DNA of 64,000 nt from Pseudomonas sp. GM50 (GTDB lineage: Bacteria > Pseudomonadota > Gammaproteobacteria > Pseudomonadales > Pseudomonadaceae). Both the position numbers and the translations under genes were made by a program. The stretch spans positions 1 to 64,000 of the forward strand of contig NZ_AKJK01000053.1 in assembly GCF_000282375.1 (NCBI RefSeq), read 5' to 3'. Under the pieces are notes generated by a model that was not told the origin of the DNA, ran no database searches, and saw only the letters and a program-made list of their open reading frames with translations. Shown piece by piece: positions 63,477 to 64,000 of this stretch (the first letter of the stretch is position 1; each line of letters begins with the position of its first letter).

Positions 63477-64000
63477 ATGGCTGATTTACCGATCAACGAC
63501 CTTAACGTCGCCTCCAACGAGACCCTGATCACTCCCGATCAGCTCAAGCGTGATATCCCTCTGAGCGACGCTGCCCTGCGCACCGTCACCAAGGGCCGCG
63601 AAGTCATTCGCAACATTCTTGATGGCACCGACCACCGCCTGTTCGTCGTGATCGGGCCGTGCTCGATCCATGACATCAAGGCTGCCCACGAATACGCCGA
63701 GCGCCTGAAAGTGCTCGCGGCCGAAGTGTCCGATACCCTGTATCTGGTCATGCGCGTGTATTTCGAGAAGCCACGCACCACCGTCGGCTGGAAAGGCTTG
63801 ATCAACGACCCGTACCTGGACGACTCGTTCAAGATTCAGGATGGCCTGCACATCGGCCGTCAGTTGCTGCTGGACCTGGCCGAGATGGGCCTGCCGACCG
63901 CGACCGAAGCCCTCGACCCGATCTCTCCGCAATACTTGCAGGACCTGATCAGCTGGTCGGCGATCGGCGCACGCACCACCGAATCCCAGACTCACCGTGA
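63477..64000 (+). CDS. aroF: Class I DAHP synthase (3' end cut by window)
   Basis: The window ends inside this gene. The first 174 residues read MADLPINDLNVASNETLITPDQ and continue with VVIGPCSIHD (catalytic Lys region follows), RVYFEKPRTTVGWKGLINDP and ATEALDPISPQYL, all typical of AroG/AroF-type DAHP synthase. Which aromatic acid inhibits it cannot be told here. Second DAHP synthase of the window, unrelated in fold family class to the class II enzyme at 47.9 kb. Confidence 0.93.
   Translation, partial: MADLPINDLNVASNETLITPDQLKRDIPLSDAALRTVTKGREVIRNILDGTDHRLFVVIGPCSIHDIKAAHEYAERLKVLAAEVSDTLYLVMRVYFEKPRTTVGWKGLINDPYLDDSFKIQDGLHIGRQLLLDLAEMGLPTATEALDPISPQYLQDLISWSAIGARTTESQTHR

Overview
The window is chromosomal DNA of a Pseudomonas, most likely of the P. 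fluorescens group. This rests on gene content and order, high GC, dense bidirectional packing, and about ten palindromic REP pairs of the GTAGGAGCGAGGCTTG type between genes. I found no tRNA, rRNA, CRISPR array, transposase, integrase or prophage. Comparisons with P. aeruginosa PAO1 gene order are from memory.

Layout. 0-6.7 kb: acyclic terpene (citronellol/geraniol) catabolic genes atuBCDEF. 6.8-8.6 kb: DEDDh exonuclease, PpnP, MOSC protein. 8.8-12.7 kb: CheV behind a strong sigma-28 (FliA) promoter match, an Hpt-like protein without a phosphohistidine, and a NarL-type two-component pair. 12.6-18.8 kb: lipid kinase YegS, molybdenum cofactor genes (moaB-moeA divergent from mobA), a small lipoprotein, a pseudouridine synthase and small proteins. 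19-25.9 kb: K+/H+ antiporter, AmtB, a YqjD/YqjE/YqjK-like trio, an EAL protein and dGTPase.

26.1-37.9 kb is a signalling block: a lone receiver, a BvgA-like regulator, a 1.2 kb-residue BvgS-like hybrid kinase, an HD-GYP protein with an unusual insertion, then (after msrC and an AAA protein on the other strand) the SagS-like hybrid kinase. 37.9-42.9 kb: ospR-gpx, msrB, alaA, htpX, tpm. 43-57.9 kb: ygiD, deaD, an enoyl-CoA hydratase-like protein, a spermidine-synthase-like protein, class II DAHP synthase, ycaQ, two LysR regulators, a TSUP permease, ohrR-ohr-esterase, efp and its modifier earP. Order from sagS to earP resembles PAO1 PA2824-PA2852. 58-64 kb: two small genes, then cysB, universal stress protein, 5'-nucleotidase, PanE-like reductase, thioredoxin-like and PilZ proteins, and the start of a class I DAHP synthase, resembling the PA1750-PA1754 area.

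Themes: (1) terpene and acyl-CoA catabolism; (2) c-di-GMP and phosphorelay signalling (EAL, HD-GYP, PilZ, SagS, BvgAS-like); (3) peroxide defence with two thiol-sensing MarR regulators, a glutathione peroxidase, Ohr and two methionine sulfoxide reductases; (4) Moco synthesis; (5) shikimate entry by two unrelated DAHP synthases. Most of the window is ordinary core genome. The less-described parts are the receiver/BvgAS/HD-GYP block, the His-less Hpt-like protein, and several clean operator-like repeats.
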